64,000 bases of DNA from Thermogemmatispora onikobensis (GCF_001748285.1 NZ_BDGT01000001.1:202809-266808), one strand, 5' to 3'. Positions 1-8,574 are shown, counted from the first letter of the stretch. Made by a program: numbers and translations. Notes: a model not told the origin generated them from the letters alone.

Positions 1-419
1 AAGGGTTGCTCGTTTCTGCTCTTGTTCTTCCATCGCCAGATTTCCTGCTCCTCTCAACATCGATCGGCCCGCCTCTGCTGCCTGCCAGGTTCCCGCCTGG
101 AGCGGTCGGTTCCGCGGGCGCCGGGGACCTTGCAGGTGAGCTGCAGCTAGCCTGCTGGCGCATCTCCAGAGCCGGCACTAGACTTCTGGAGACGGCGAAG
201 ACCGGTCGTTTAGATCTTATCACATCTGGTCACCAGGTGGGACAGGCCCGCCCCCGTTCAGAGCGTAGAGGATGCAGGATGCAGGCAGCAGGCTAGCTGC
301 CAGCGCCTTCTGTCGTGGAATCCTCGCGGTATCCGAATAGAATAGGGAGCAACGAGCAGATCCCAGAAACAGATGGCGCTGAGCAGCCAGCCCTGGCCTG
401 GCTGCCTGACGAGTCGGCT
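1..419. other. stretch without a recognised gene
   Basis: I see no gene here. Open frames in both directions are GC-rich and resemble no family I know. The stretch lies downstream of the leftward glutaredoxin gene and may hold its 3' untranslated region. There is a short direct repeat (GGATGCA twice, near 269-282). No clear terminator hairpin with a T-run was found. Confidence 0.5.
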
Positions 420-695
420 TTAGCTGAGGCCGAACTTCTGCGCCAGCTCGCGGTTCGAGGGTTCCACGAGGATGGAGCCGTCGGGGAAGACGATGGTGGG
501 GACGCTGCGCAGACCACCATTGACCTGGAGGACGTAGGCGGCAGCCTGCTCGTCTTTTTCTATATCGATGTAGTCATAGGAGATGTGGTGTTCGTCGAGC
601 CAGCGCTTTGCTCTACGACAATCACCACACCAGCTTGTCGCATATACCTTGATTTGCTGTTGGGTAATAGTCGAAGCGGTAGCGTGTCTTTCCAC
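420..695 (-). CDS. glutaredoxin / mycoredoxin-like thiol-disulfide oxidoreductase
   Basis: A 91-residue single-domain thioredoxin-fold protein. It has the redox motif WCGDC at residues 22-26 (Cys23 and Cys26), the SVPT loop with the cis-proline at residue 66, and a beta-strand then helix N-terminus typical of NrdH/mycoredoxin-type glutaredoxins. It likely reduces disulfides or mixed disulfides in the cytosol. The start is a GTG at 695, chosen because AAGGAG lies 8 nt upstream. A -10 element (719-724) sits just before the RBS. The gene stands alone and points away from the ECF sigma factor gene. The CGDC active site fits neither classical CPYC glutaredoxins nor CGPC thioredoxins, so the electron donor cannot be named. 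Confidence 0.85.
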   Translation of the reverse strand: MERHATASTITQQQIKVYATSWCGDCRRAKRWLDEHHISYDYIDIEKDEQAAAYVLQVNGGLRSVPTIVFPDGSILVEPSNRELAQKFGLS

Positions 696-718
696 AGAGA
701 TAGCTCCTTGGGAATGCG

Positions 719-748
719 ATGATAGTGGAGTGCAAAACCCCGGGTTAC
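719..748 (-). promoter_or_regulatory. promoter of the glutaredoxin gene
   Basis: On the minus strand, TATCAT (724-719) lies 18 nt downstream of GTAACC (748-743). The predicted start near 712 leaves a short leader ending in AAGGAG and the GTG start. The upstream hexamer matches the sigma-70 -35 poorly and resembles the AAC-containing -35 of ECF promoters. The assignment to either sigma class is inference. Confidence 0.4.
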
Positions 749-1112
749 ACTTTATAAAAACACAGCAGGGACAGGTCTCTATTCCTGAGTCTCCTTCCCT
801 TGAACCTCAGTGCGACGCCATGCTGTCCTTACCTCGCGCCCTTGTTCAGGCATCTGAAGGACTGATGGCAGGCCGGGTGCTACCAGCTGTGAGTGAGGCT
901 TTTGCTTGTAACCTTTTCTGTTGGCCAGCTGTTATAAGGAGCAGTGGCAGGAGCAAAAGCACACCTGCCAGGACAGGGGCAAGGCCCAAAGGAGAGGAGG
1001 CTAGTACAAGCAGTGAAGCCGGCTTTCACCTTCATTTCCCCAACTAGCAAAGATCTGAGAGGGGCCCTGTCGGGGCAGCAGTCCACAGGAGGCCAAAGTC
1101 AGGAGCAGGGCA
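749..1112 (+). other. intergenic region ahead of the ECF sigma gene
   Basis: No gene is seen. On the plus strand GTAACC (908-913) is followed after 17 nt by GTTATA (931-936), an arrangement like an ECF-dependent promoter and sharing GTAACC with the glutaredoxin promoter. It would give a leader of about 170 nt before the ATG at 1113. An AT-rich TTTATAAAAA tract lies at 751-760. The RBS AGGAGCAGG sits just before the ATG. The promoter call is tentative. Confidence 0.35.
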
Positions 1113-1736
1113 ATGCCCAAGAATCGTGCTGATGAGGTGGATCTCGATCAAGAGCAGGCGCTGCTAGATGGCCTGCTCGTCGACCTCGATCGCTGCTTCG
1201 AGCAGGTAGTGCTCCGCTATGAGCAGCGCCTCTTTGCCTTCGCTCTGCGGTTGAGCGGGAGTTACGAAGAGGCGCAGGAAATCACCCAGGACGCCTTTGT
1301 GCGCGCCTATCACGCGCTTAGCGGCTATGCTGTCGAGCAGGTGCGTACTCTGGCTCTGCGTGCCTGGCTCTATCAGATTGTGCTCAATGTGGCGCGCAAT
1401 CGACTGCGCAAGCTTCGCCGTCTGCCAGCCTGTCTCTCTCTGGAGCAGGCCAGCGCAGACCTGGACGAGGAACCGGAGAGCGCACCAGCCAACGGTCCCG
1501 AGGCCCACCTGGAGGCGCGCGAGCGGCAGCGTCTGCTGCAACAGGCGCTGCTGATGCTACCGCTCCCCTATCGTGAGGTGATTGTGCTGCGCCACATCGA
1601 GGGGCTGAGCTATCCAGAACTGGCCCGCCTGCTCAATCAACCGATTGGGACGGTCAAAGCCAGAGTCCATCGTGGCCTGACGCAGCTACGCCAGGTACTT
1701 GCTAATCATCATGCTCGTGAGGTGCTCTATGACTGA
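1113..1736 (+). CDS. ECF-family RNA polymerase sigma factor
   Basis: 207 residues with the two-domain ECF layout. Region 2 (about residues 20-100) contains the ITQDAFVRAYHAL core-binding helix and a tryptophan-containing DNA-melting segment (LRAWLYQIVLNVARN). Region 4 (about 140-195) has LPYREVIVLRHIEGLSYPE followed by the helix-turn-helix GTVKARVHRGLTQLR. It directs RNA polymerase to a specific promoter set. Its 3' end overlaps the next gene by 8 bp, so the two are translationally coupled. No typical zinc-finger anti-sigma gene is present; the overlapping alkyltransferase occupies that position. Target and signal are unknown; the operon partner suggests alkylation stress. Confidence 0.9.
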   Translation: MPKNRADEVDLDQEQALLDGLLVDLDRCFEQVVLRYEQRLFAFALRLSGSYEEAQEITQDAFVRAYHALSGYAVEQVRTLALRAWLYQIVLNVARNRLRKLRRLPACLSLEQASADLDEEPESAPANGPEAHLEARERQRLLQQALLMLPLPYREVIVLRHIEGLSYPELARLLNQPIGTVKARVHRGLTQLRQVLANHHAREVLYD

Positions 1737-2574
1737 GCAACAGTTTCGCAGCCTATCACAAGGGCGACAACTGGTCCGCGAGCTGCGCACTTTCCAGCAG
1801 GAAGCTTCACCCCCACCAGCCCTGCGCTCCCGCGTTTTGCTCCGCGTCGGGCTGGCTGACGGCTACCTGTGCTTCTCGTCGCCGATCGGACCGGTTTTCG
1901 TGGCACTGAATGTGCGCGGAATTTCCGCAGTGGATCGCGCAGAGGATGCAGCCAGCTTCGAGGCTCGCTTTCGCGCGGAGTTTGGACGGCCCATCGTCGC
2001 CCTTGATCTCGCTGACGCTCCAGCCTGGGCCAGGCAGATCGAGTCTGCCCTACAGACCGGCCACGCGGCCAATCTGCCTTTTGACCTGCGGGGCCGCAGC
2101 CCCTTCGAACAGGCCGTCCTGTGCCGGACGCTGCTGATCCCCTTCGGCGAGGTGCGCCCCTACGCCTGGGTAGCGCGCGAGATTGGGCAGCCACACGCCG
2201 TACGGGCCGTGGGCAACGCCCTGGCACGCAACCCCATCCCGCTGCTGATCCCCTGCCACCGGGTGGTGCGCAGCGATTGCCAGATCGGTAACTACAGTCT
2301 GGGCGGCCCGCTCAATAAACGGGCATTGTTGCAAGCCGAAGGGATCGACCTGGACTTGCTCGAGCAGCTTGCCGCCAGGGGGGTGCGCTACATCGGCAGT
2401 ACGACTACCCATGTCTACTGCTTCCCGACCTGTCGCTACGCGCGCCGAATCTCCCCGGAACACCGCCAGCCCTTGCACTCGCCGAAGGAGGCGGCACGCC
2501 TCGGCTATCGCCCCTGCCAGCGCTGCCGTCCCGCCCCTCTCGCAAGTGCAGAGAGCAGCCTCGCCAGCGAGTAG
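1729..2574 (+). CDS. methylated-DNA--protein-cysteine methyltransferase with C-terminal Ada-type zinc domain
   Basis: 281 residues from the ATG at 1729, which overlaps the sigma gene by 8 bp. Residues 1-45 are a family-atypical extension. Residues 46-112 look like the N-terminal ribonuclease-like fold of the alkyltransferase. Residues 120-210 are the catalytic domain with the acceptor motif IPCHRV (Cys176). Residues 220-268 match the metal-binding domain of Ada, keeping all four zinc cysteines (C231, C235, C263, C266); C231 corresponds to the phosphotriester-accepting Cys38 of E. coli Ada. The enzyme should remove O6-methyl groups from guanine and perhaps methyl groups from phosphotriesters. 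The domain order is the reverse of E. coli Ada, and no AraC-type DNA-binding domain is present. Coupling to an ECF sigma gene suggests a sensor role, which is inference. Confidence 0.88.
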   Translation: MTEQQFRSLSQGRQLVRELRTFQQEASPPPALRSRVLLRVGLADGYLCFSSPIGPVFVALNVRGISAVDRAEDAASFEARFRAEFGRPIVALDLADAPAWARQIESALQTGHAANLPFDLRGRSPFEQAVLCRTLLIPFGEVRPYAWVAREIGQPHAVRAVGNALARNPIPLLIPCHRVVRSDCQIGNYSLGGPLNKRALLQAEGIDLDLLEQLAARGVRYIGSTTTHVYCFPTCRYARRISPEHRQPLHSPKEAARLGYRPCQRCRPAPLASAESSLASE

Positions 2575-2603
2575 CCCGCTAGCTGTGCGATAGCGCCCTG
2601 CCC

Positions 2604-3848
2604 TCAGCTGGCGCTGGCTCCCTGCGCCAGGCGTTTCAGGAGACGCTCTAGCAGGCGCCGGCCACCGCTGGCGACGAGGCGCGGGCTGTGGGCCATGATC
2701 CCCATGAGCAGGCCGGCGGTAAACTCGCCACGCATGGCCTGGGCCCACTGGGATGGAGTCAGGCGCCGGAGCAGGACCAAGGCATCGTCCCATTGTTCAT
2801 CACGGTAGGCCGCAATGTGACGATTGATCAGATAGGCCAGCTCCATCTCGCGCCCGAAGCGTGCCCGCCAGTGCTGATCGAAGCGCTCAAGGAAGGTTGC
2901 CGAGGTGTCGCCTTCCTTGACGGCCTCCGCCGCCACTTCACCGGCCAGACGCCCGGCATAGATGGCAAAGCGAATGCCCTCGCCCACCAGCGTCGACCCC
3001 TGACCGCCAGCATCACCCGCCAGCAGGAGACCAGCGGTGGAGAAACGTCCCGCCGGTCCTTCCGCCGGAAAGAGGCCCGTGTGATACTCCAGAGGACTGG
3101 CCCCGCGCAGCTTTTCACGCAGACGCGGCTCCTCGCGTAGCAGATACTCCAGATAAAGGCGTGCATCATCCTCACTGTCTGGATGAATGACCCCTACCCC
3201 AAGGCGAACCCGCCCCTGTCCGCGCGGGAAGACCCAGGCATAGCCGCTGGGCGCAACCTCGCTCCCCATCAGCAGATACAGCTCTTCCTGGGGATAGCGC
3301 GGCGCATAGAGATCGTACTCGGCCCCATAACCATAGCGCCGGAAGGCGCCGCCGAGTCCCGCTCGCACGGCTATATGACGAGCCATTCCGCTGGCATCGA
3401 TCGTCACGCTGGCCCTGATCGTCCGGCGGAGCCCACGCTCATCACGCACCGTGATCCCACGCACGCCCCCCTCTTCAAGCAGGACCTGATCGACCGCATG
3501 GCGCAGGCGCAGCTCCGCTCCTGCGGCAACGGCACGCGCCGCCAGGTACTGATAGAGACCCCGCACATCGAGAACACAGGCCACCGGTGGATCATAGCGC
3601 AGCGCTACCTGCTGCCGGGGCGAGAGGAAAAACACCTGGGGGATCGGATGATAGAGCTGGGCAGGCACGCCCAGCTCTTGCATATCTTTGATCCAGCTTC
3701 CGCCACTGGTATGGACCGGATAGCCGATCTCGCTCTGTCGCTCCAAGACCAGCACGTCCACCCCCTGACGCGCCACCGCCTCCGCGGCAGCCAGCCCCGC
3801 CGGCCCTCCCCCCACAACAAGAACGTCCCTGGACTCCTGCATAGGCAC
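2604..3848 (-). CDS. geranylgeranyl reductase-family FAD-dependent oxidoreductase
   Basis: 414 residues. The N-terminus carries the FAD-binding dinucleotide motif VVGGGPAGLAAAEA (about residues 10-23). A second conserved block, LLLAGDAGGQGSTLVGEGIRFAI (about 288-310), is the GD motif that contacts the flavin. The fold and the segment YPVHTSGGSW fit the geranylgeranyl reductase family, which saturates isoprenoid chains of lipids, chlorophyll or menaquinone. In a non-phototrophic Chloroflexota, menaquinone side-chain or polyprenol reduction is a plausible role, as inference. The start is GTG 3848 with GGAAG about 6 nt upstream; ATG 3842 is an alternative. It points the same way as the PIG-L gene upstream, with a 66-nt gap, so the two may be co-transcribed. 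Confidence 0.8.
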   Translation of the reverse strand: MPMQESRDVLVVGGGPAGLAAAEAVARQGVDVLVLERQSEIGYPVHTSGGSWIKDMQELGVPAQLYHPIPQVFFLSPRQQVALRYDPPVACVLDVRGLYQYLAARAVAAGAELRLRHAVDQVLLEEGGVRGITVRDERGLRRTIRASVTIDASGMARHIAVRAGLGGAFRRYGYGAEYDLYAPRYPQEELYLLMGSEVAPSGYAWVFPRGQGRVRLGVGVIHPDSEDDARLYLEYLLREEPRLREKLRGASPLEYHTGLFPAEGPAGRFSTAGLLLAGDAGGQGSTLVGEGIRFAIYAGRLAGEVAAEAVKEGDTSATFLERFDQHWRARFGREMELAYLINRHIAAYRDEQWDDALVLLRRLTPSQWAQAMRGEFTAGLLMGIMAHSPRLVASGGRRLLERLLKRLAQGASAS

Positions 3849-3914
3849 CGTCCACTTCCTTTCTGATCAGCTTCACTGCTCCGCCGCGCCGGCCAGCCTA
3901 GCCAGCCGGGAGCG

Positions 3915-4676
3915 CTAGCGAGCATTCTCTGTGCGGTGAAACTCCTCGGCGTAGGCCAGCTGATGACGCGCCCCACACTCCTGAGCCCCACGACGCACAC
4001 GCTCCGCCACCTGCTCGAAATGATCCCCAACCTGGCTAGCATGAGCCTGCAGCGCCTGCAGCTTCAGCTCAATGGTCTCGGAGATATCTTCGGCATGATT
4101 AAGCACGGGCGCTCCCACAATGTAGACCTCGCGCACCCGATGCGGCTGCAGTCCCTCGGCTAGTAGCTCGGGGAAGTCCCAGGCATTCTGCGAGGCGGGA
4201 TAGATCGCCTCCAGCGCCATCCGCCCGGCAGTCAGATGATCGGGATGATAGCGCCCCAACATGAGAGCCGGCGACCAGGAGCGCTCTGGTGATTGACAGA
4301 CCACGCGCGTGGGACGGTACATGCGCAGGAGACGCACCAGCTCGCGCTTCAGGTCGCGCGTCGGCTGCAGCTGTCCATCAGGATGGCCAAGGAAAATTAC
4401 CTCTTTGACTCCCAGAATCTGACAGGCGGCCCGCTGTTCAGCCTGGCGCGTCTCGATCGTACGCTGCCGCGCCTCCGCACTGACATCCTGAGCCTCATCC
4501 GGTCCACCACCTCCTCCATCGGTGCAGATCACATAATAGACCTCCCACCCCTCGCGCACCCAACGCGCCACGCTCCCACCACAGCCGAATTCTGCGTCAT
4601 CGGGATGGGCCACAATCACCATTGCACGCCTGGTTTGCTCTCTCGATGTCTCAACTACTTCTTGTTGTCCCTGCAT
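3915..4676 (-). CDS. PIG-L / LmbE-family N-deacetylase
   Basis: 253 residues from ATG 4676, preceded by GAGGAG. The hallmark zinc-binding motif AHPDDAEFGCGG lies near the N-terminus (about residues 22-33), and a second ligand region SPALMLGRYHPDH is at about 136-148. Such enzymes remove acetyl groups from N-acetylglucosamine conjugates; relatives include MshB and BshB of mycothiol and bacillithiol synthesis and secondary-metabolite deacetylases. The ICTDGGGGG segment is typical of this family. Substrate cannot be read from sequence. It lies upstream of and co-directional with the reductase gene. No partner genes of a thiol-synthesis pathway are visible in the window. Confidence 0.85.
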   Translation of the reverse strand: MQGQQEVVETSREQTRRAMVIVAHPDDAEFGCGGSVARWVREGWEVYYVICTDGGGGGPDEAQDVSAEARQRTIETRQAEQRAACQILGVKEVIFLGHPDGQLQPTRDLKRELVRLLRMYRPTRVVCQSPERSWSPALMLGRYHPDHLTAGRMALEAIYPASQNAWDFPELLAEGLQPHRVREVYIVGAPVLNHAEDISETIELKLQALQAHASQVGDHFEQVAERVRRGAQECGARHQLAYAEEFHRTENAR

Positions 4677-5013
4677 CAAAAGACACGCTCCTCTCAGACC
4701 GTAAACGGCATTGGAGAAACCGGCCCTATTGTACCACGTCCGCCTCTTTCTGCCTATTGTTGAGCCGCTTCGCGCCCCTTCTCGTCGGCAACGAGCGCCC
4801 TCTCCTGAGAGACCCCACAGTGAGAGGGGCCGCTGTCAAAAAAAGCCTGCATCCTATCCCCCAAGAGGGCAGCGAGCGTCACAGGCCAGGTGGTACTTTC
4901 CTGCTAGAGAGGGCCGGGGGCCACAAAAATCTATTAACATGAAAGCATCCTATTTCAATGCTATCTCGCCTTAACGGTCAAAATCTGTGGAAGGGAAGTA
5001 CACAAAAAGACGT
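4677..5013. other. divergent intergenic region
   Basis: This region separates the leftward PIG-L gene from the rightward GTPase gene and must contain both promoters. The last 70 bases are AT-rich (TTAACA at 4935-4940). No -35/-10 pair with good spacing stands out, and no operator palindrome was noticed. Confidence 0.4.
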
Positions 5014-7848
5014 ATGCAGTTTACTAGACAGGCCCAACAGCAACCACAACAATTAATGACCTGTCCCCAGTGCGATAACGTCGTGCCCATTGGTGCACCC
5101 TTCTGCAATATCTGCGGGACACGTCTCTATCCGCCGCCCACGACCACGCAGGCCCCAGCAGGAGCTGCTGCCACCGGTGCCGCAGCTCCTGCCAATGCTA
5201 CTCCTGCTCAGCCTGGCGCGGCTCCAACTGCCCCAACGTCGCCCGATACCTACGACGAGGAGGAAGACGAAGAGGAAGAAGACTACGACTATGAAGAAGA
5301 GGAAGGGGAGGAGGGCGAGGAGGAAGGGGAGAGCGGCAAGGCCTCCCAGACCGCGGCCCCCCCTCCAGCTCCGGGAGAGATCCATAGTCTGCTCCAGCGC
5401 CTGGAGGAGCAGGTTGGGCAGATCGATATTTATTTCCCGGCCAACCTCCCCGATAAAGCGCAAAAAATCAATGCCTGGAAAAAGCAGCTCCAGCGCGCTT
5501 CGGCCTGCGCTCGCTTGCTGGAACGCCCCCAGATCCAGCAGATTGAGTCGCAGCAGGCCCTGCGCCTGCGCCACCACATCGCCGAGGCGGCCCGCGCCCT
5601 GGACTATACGCGCGAGTATACTGTCAAGCTGGTCGGGCACGCCGGCGCCGGTAAGAGCACGCTGCTGGCGGCCCTGATCGGGCGGGATATCTTCCCTCGC
5701 CTGGCCGGCGGCGCCGTTACCGGAGTACGCACCCGCGTGCGCCTCTGCCGCGATGACGAGCCAGAGGAGATGCACGTCCATTTTCTGACGCGGGCCGCCT
5801 TCGGCCACCTGCTCAGCCAGACGCAGCAGGCCATCAAGACGGCGCCAACGCAGAAGATGCGCGAGGCCCTGGCCGCCGAGCTCACGATCCTGCTCAAAGC
5901 CAGCGAAGCCTTCGGCGATACCTATTTGAAGGATGACCAGCCCCATGTGGAGGTCGTGCCGCGCGAGCGCTGGAAAACGGAAAGCCGCCGCTATATCGAG
6001 GAACCAGCCCGCGACAGCGAAGAGCCACGCCTGACACGCATCATCGACTATGTGGAGTACCGCGTCCACGCCGGACCCCGCTCGGTGCTGCCCCCCAACA
6101 GCGTGCTGGTCGATTTGCCCGGCGGCGCCGCCGGCCAGATCTATCACGACCTGATGCTGCGCGAGGAGCTGAAGCAGGTCGATGCCTTGCTGCTGGTGAT
6201 CGGCAATAACCGCTTCGGCGACGACGAGCGCATTCAGCGCATCTTCGAGGAGGTACGCCAGGCCGTCCTGCAAAACCGCGCCTTCGACGTGGCAAGCCGC
6301 ATGCTCTTCCTGGTGGTGACGCATTGGGACGAGATCAACTCTCCTGCCAGCCAGGAGAAAGCCCTCGGCAGCCTGCGCCCCTTCCTGCGCGAGCTGCCCC
6401 CCGGCTACGCCAGCTATCACCGCCACGGCTCACGCCATACCTATTTCTTCTATCCGCTGCGCGCCCTCGACGCCCTGCTGGCCACCCTGGGCCTGGCTGG
6501 CACCTCCCTGGACGAGGAACGCCTGCAGGAGGGTCGCGAGTACGCCGGTCGCCTCTTGGGCATCTACCCCGAGCTGCTGAAGATGGCTCCCTCGCTGCCG
6601 CCAACCACCAGCGCCCAGGAGTTCGAGCAGGTGACACGCGAGCAGCATGAGGCTATGCTGCAGTACAGCGGCCTGCCCGAGCTGACGCATGATCTGCAGG
6701 TCTTTCTGACAGAGAACCGCTATGAGGTGCAGCTGCGCCATGCAGAGACGCAACTGGCAATGGCGTTGCAACTGACGGAAGATCTGTGCTGGGAGCAGAT
6801 GAGCCAGCTCGGCGTCGAAAGCCATGATCTGCAGGAGCTGCAGCAGGAGATGCGCTCGCGCCAGGCCCGCCGCAGCGCCGCTCGCTTCGAGCACCTGCAG
6901 CGCCGCACCAACGCCATGCTGGATGCCTGGAATGACGCCCTGCGCCAGTTCGATTCAGCGATCAGCAGCGAGAAGAGCGTCTTCCAGCGCGTGCTGCAAA
7001 CGGCCCACGAGCGCGCCGCCCAGCGCGTTAAGATCCGCATCACTCAGGGCCACTTCGATCACTATATTAAGGTCGGTAATCGCCGCCCCGAAGATTCCCC
7101 GGCGATGGAGATCGGCAATCGCTGGACGGATATCGACGGCTGGGGCTTGATTAAGGCCCTGCGCCAGAGCCTGTGCATGGCCCTGGAGCGCGAGCTGAAT
7201 GATCCCGCCCGCACACTGGCCGAAGCCTTCTTGATGCCGATTGCTTACAAGGAGGAGGTCGACGGCTCGCTCGATATCAATCGGGTGGCTCTCGGTGAGT
7301 TCGGCGGCGAGCTGGATGAGATCCAAAAGGCGTACAATAAGCTAAAGCGCAGTATTCGCGAGAAGGCCCGCGATATCTGCCTCTATGTGACCCTCGGCGA
7401 ACTGCTCAACGAGGAGAAATACGCCCCCACTCGCGAGAATCCAGCTGTGGGCGCGCTCTATCGCCTGACGAACGCTCAGGGAAAGGCCGAGGAGATCATT
7501 CAGCAGGCACGCCGGCTGATGGCGCCAATCCTTGATACGATCTGCAACGGCCTGGCCCGCAGCACCGAGCAGCGCATCGCGCGTCTCTTCCGCTACGAGC
7601 TGGATAAGCTCCAGGAACGCCAGGTCTACGATAGCGATCGCCTGGAGGCTCAACCGGTGTCGCAGAATGGAACCTTCTCGGATATCGTAACGCGCCTCTA
7701 CAGCCACCTGACCGAGCGCGTGCATACTTCGGACGCCCTGCGTCAGCAGCTCGATAACCTGCAGGCACAGCGCGAGGCCGCGCTGGATCAGTGGGTTGAC
7801 CTGATTCAGGAGGTGGAGGCCCTCAAAACAATCCACCGCCAGGAGTAA
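5014..7848 (+). CDS. zinc-ribbon dynamin-like GTPase
   Basis: 944 residues from ATG 5014; GTG 4987 is an alternative, and neither has an ideal RBS. Residues 17-34 form a CxxC-CxxC zinc ribbon. A proline/alanine linker and a strongly acidic tract (about 77-115) follow. The GTPase domain begins near 195 with P-loop GHAGAGKST (208-216), G3 motif DLPGG (about 367) and G4-like motif THWDE (about 436), where Thr replaces the usual Asn. The remaining 500 residues are helical and probably coiled, as in bacterial dynamin-like proteins that remodel membranes. No transmembrane segment is evident. A hairpin (8016-8052) lies downstream. The neighbours give no functional clue. The GTPase assignment is firm; the dynamin-like class rests on size and the helical tail. 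Confidence 0.8.
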   Translation: MQFTRQAQQQPQQLMTCPQCDNVVPIGAPFCNICGTRLYPPPTTTQAPAGAAATGAAAPANATPAQPGAAPTAPTSPDTYDEEEDEEEEDYDYEEEEGEEGEEEGESGKASQTAAPPPAPGEIHSLLQRLEEQVGQIDIYFPANLPDKAQKINAWKKQLQRASACARLLERPQIQQIESQQALRLRHHIAEAARALDYTREYTVKLVGHAGAGKSTLLAALIGRDIFPRLAGGAVTGVRTRVRLCRDDEPEEMHVHFLTRAAFGHLLSQTQQAIKTAPTQKMREALAAELTILLKASEAFGDTYLKDDQPHVEVVPRERWKTESRRYIEEPARDSEEPRLTRIIDYVEYRVHAGPRSVLPPNSVLVDLPGGAAGQIYHDLMLREELKQVDALLLVIGNNRFGDDERIQRIFEEVRQAVLQNRAFDVASRMLFLVVTHWDEINSPASQEKALGSLRPFLRELPPGYASYHRHGSRHTYFFYPLRALDALLATLGLAGTSLDEERLQEGREYAGRLLGIYPELLKMAPSLPPTTSAQEFEQVTREQHEAMLQYSGLPELTHDLQVFLTENRYEVQLRHAETQLAMALQLTEDLCWEQMSQLGVESHDLQELQQEMRSRQARRSAARFEHLQRRTNAMLDAWNDALRQFDSAISSEKSVFQRVLQTAHERAAQRVKIRITQGHFDHYIKVGNRRPEDSPAMEIGNRWTDIDGWGLIKALRQSLCMALERELNDPARTLAEAFLMPIAYKEEVDGSLDINRVALGEFGGELDEIQKAYNKLKRSIREKARDICLYVTLGELLNEEKYAPTRENPAVGALYRLTNAQGKAEEIIQQARRLMAPILDTICNGLARSTEQRIARLFRYELDKLQERQVYDSDRLEAQPVSQNGTFSDIVTRLYSHLTERVHTSDALRQQLDNLQAQREAALDQWVDLIQEVEALKTIHRQE

Positions 7849-8574
7849 GGCACCTGGCTTGCCAGAGTGGAGACGCCCCGCGCCGAGGCCGGTCCCGCCC
7901 GGCCCGGCAGCAGATCCCTCTTCGCTGGGGGAACGGGGCGTCTTCGCTCTTCATCGTTCAGCCTCCAGCCAGTAAGAAACCGTCCACATCCCCAGCTCCC
8001 AAGCAGAAAAAAAGAGGGAGGGAGAGCGCTCAGGGCCGCGCCTCTCCCTCCCCTTCCCCTAGTTTCCACGACCAACCCGTCTACAGGATCACGTCACATC
8101 TCAGTCCCCCCAGGGTCTGCCTCCCATTGTCACCTCCCCAGCCATTACGATAGCGACGACCGGCTCCGATCCCGGTGAATATCGTGTTGAGATGTAATGA
8201 AGATCTAGCGGAAGTCGCGCTTCGAAGTTGAGAAATATTCATATGAGGTTCCCAGACTCGCAGCCCCTCCTTCTTATCTGGCCCGAGAGACTCCCCGGCT
8301 GCCTCCTTCCCTCACAATAAGGCAGAGTTAGCAGCATAGCTTCATTTCCGATGATGCTTCTACTATCTGTCAATCATCAATCACATAAAAAATGTTAGTA
8401 CTTGTGGCCCATCTATTCATCCACATAGCAAGCATACTGCGTACCAGGTTTACAGAGTCCAGCCCCTGCCAGGTGCCCACCAGTTGGGGAGGTCGGACAG
8501 GCCCACCTTGATTTTTGCGAAGAAGGTGGCAGGACTGGACCAGGTACTGGAGAGAGAAGGAGCCAGATACAGAG
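7849..8574. other. long intergenic region between the GTPase and H-NOX genes
   Basis: 726 bases without a credible gene. It holds a GC-rich hairpin at 8016-8052 and an AT-rich segment at about 8330-8420. The 5' leader of the H-NOX gene ends with GGAGAGAGAAGGAG before the ATG at 8575. A small RNA or a regulated leader is possible but not demonstrated. Confidence 0.4.
8016..8052 (+). terminator. hairpin downstream of the GTPase gene
   Basis: Perfect 11-bp inverted repeat GGGAGGGAGAG (8016-8026) / CTCTCCCTCCC (8042-8052) with a 15-nt loop. It is preceded by seven A residues, so a T-run follows it only on the minus strand; on the plus strand it is followed by a C/T-rich stretch. It probably ends transcription from the GTPase gene, possibly in both directions. 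Confidence 0.5.

Noticed and set aside
435..475. T-arm-like GGTTCGAGGGTTCC suggesting a tRNA
   Set aside because: It lies inside the glutaredoxin gene and no acceptor or anticodon stem can be formed around it.
5053..6426. Long leftward open frame of about 457 codons inside the GTPase gene
   Set aside because: It lies antisense within the GTPase coding region, has low-complexity composition, no RBS and no family resemblance; such frames are frequent opposite high-GC genes.
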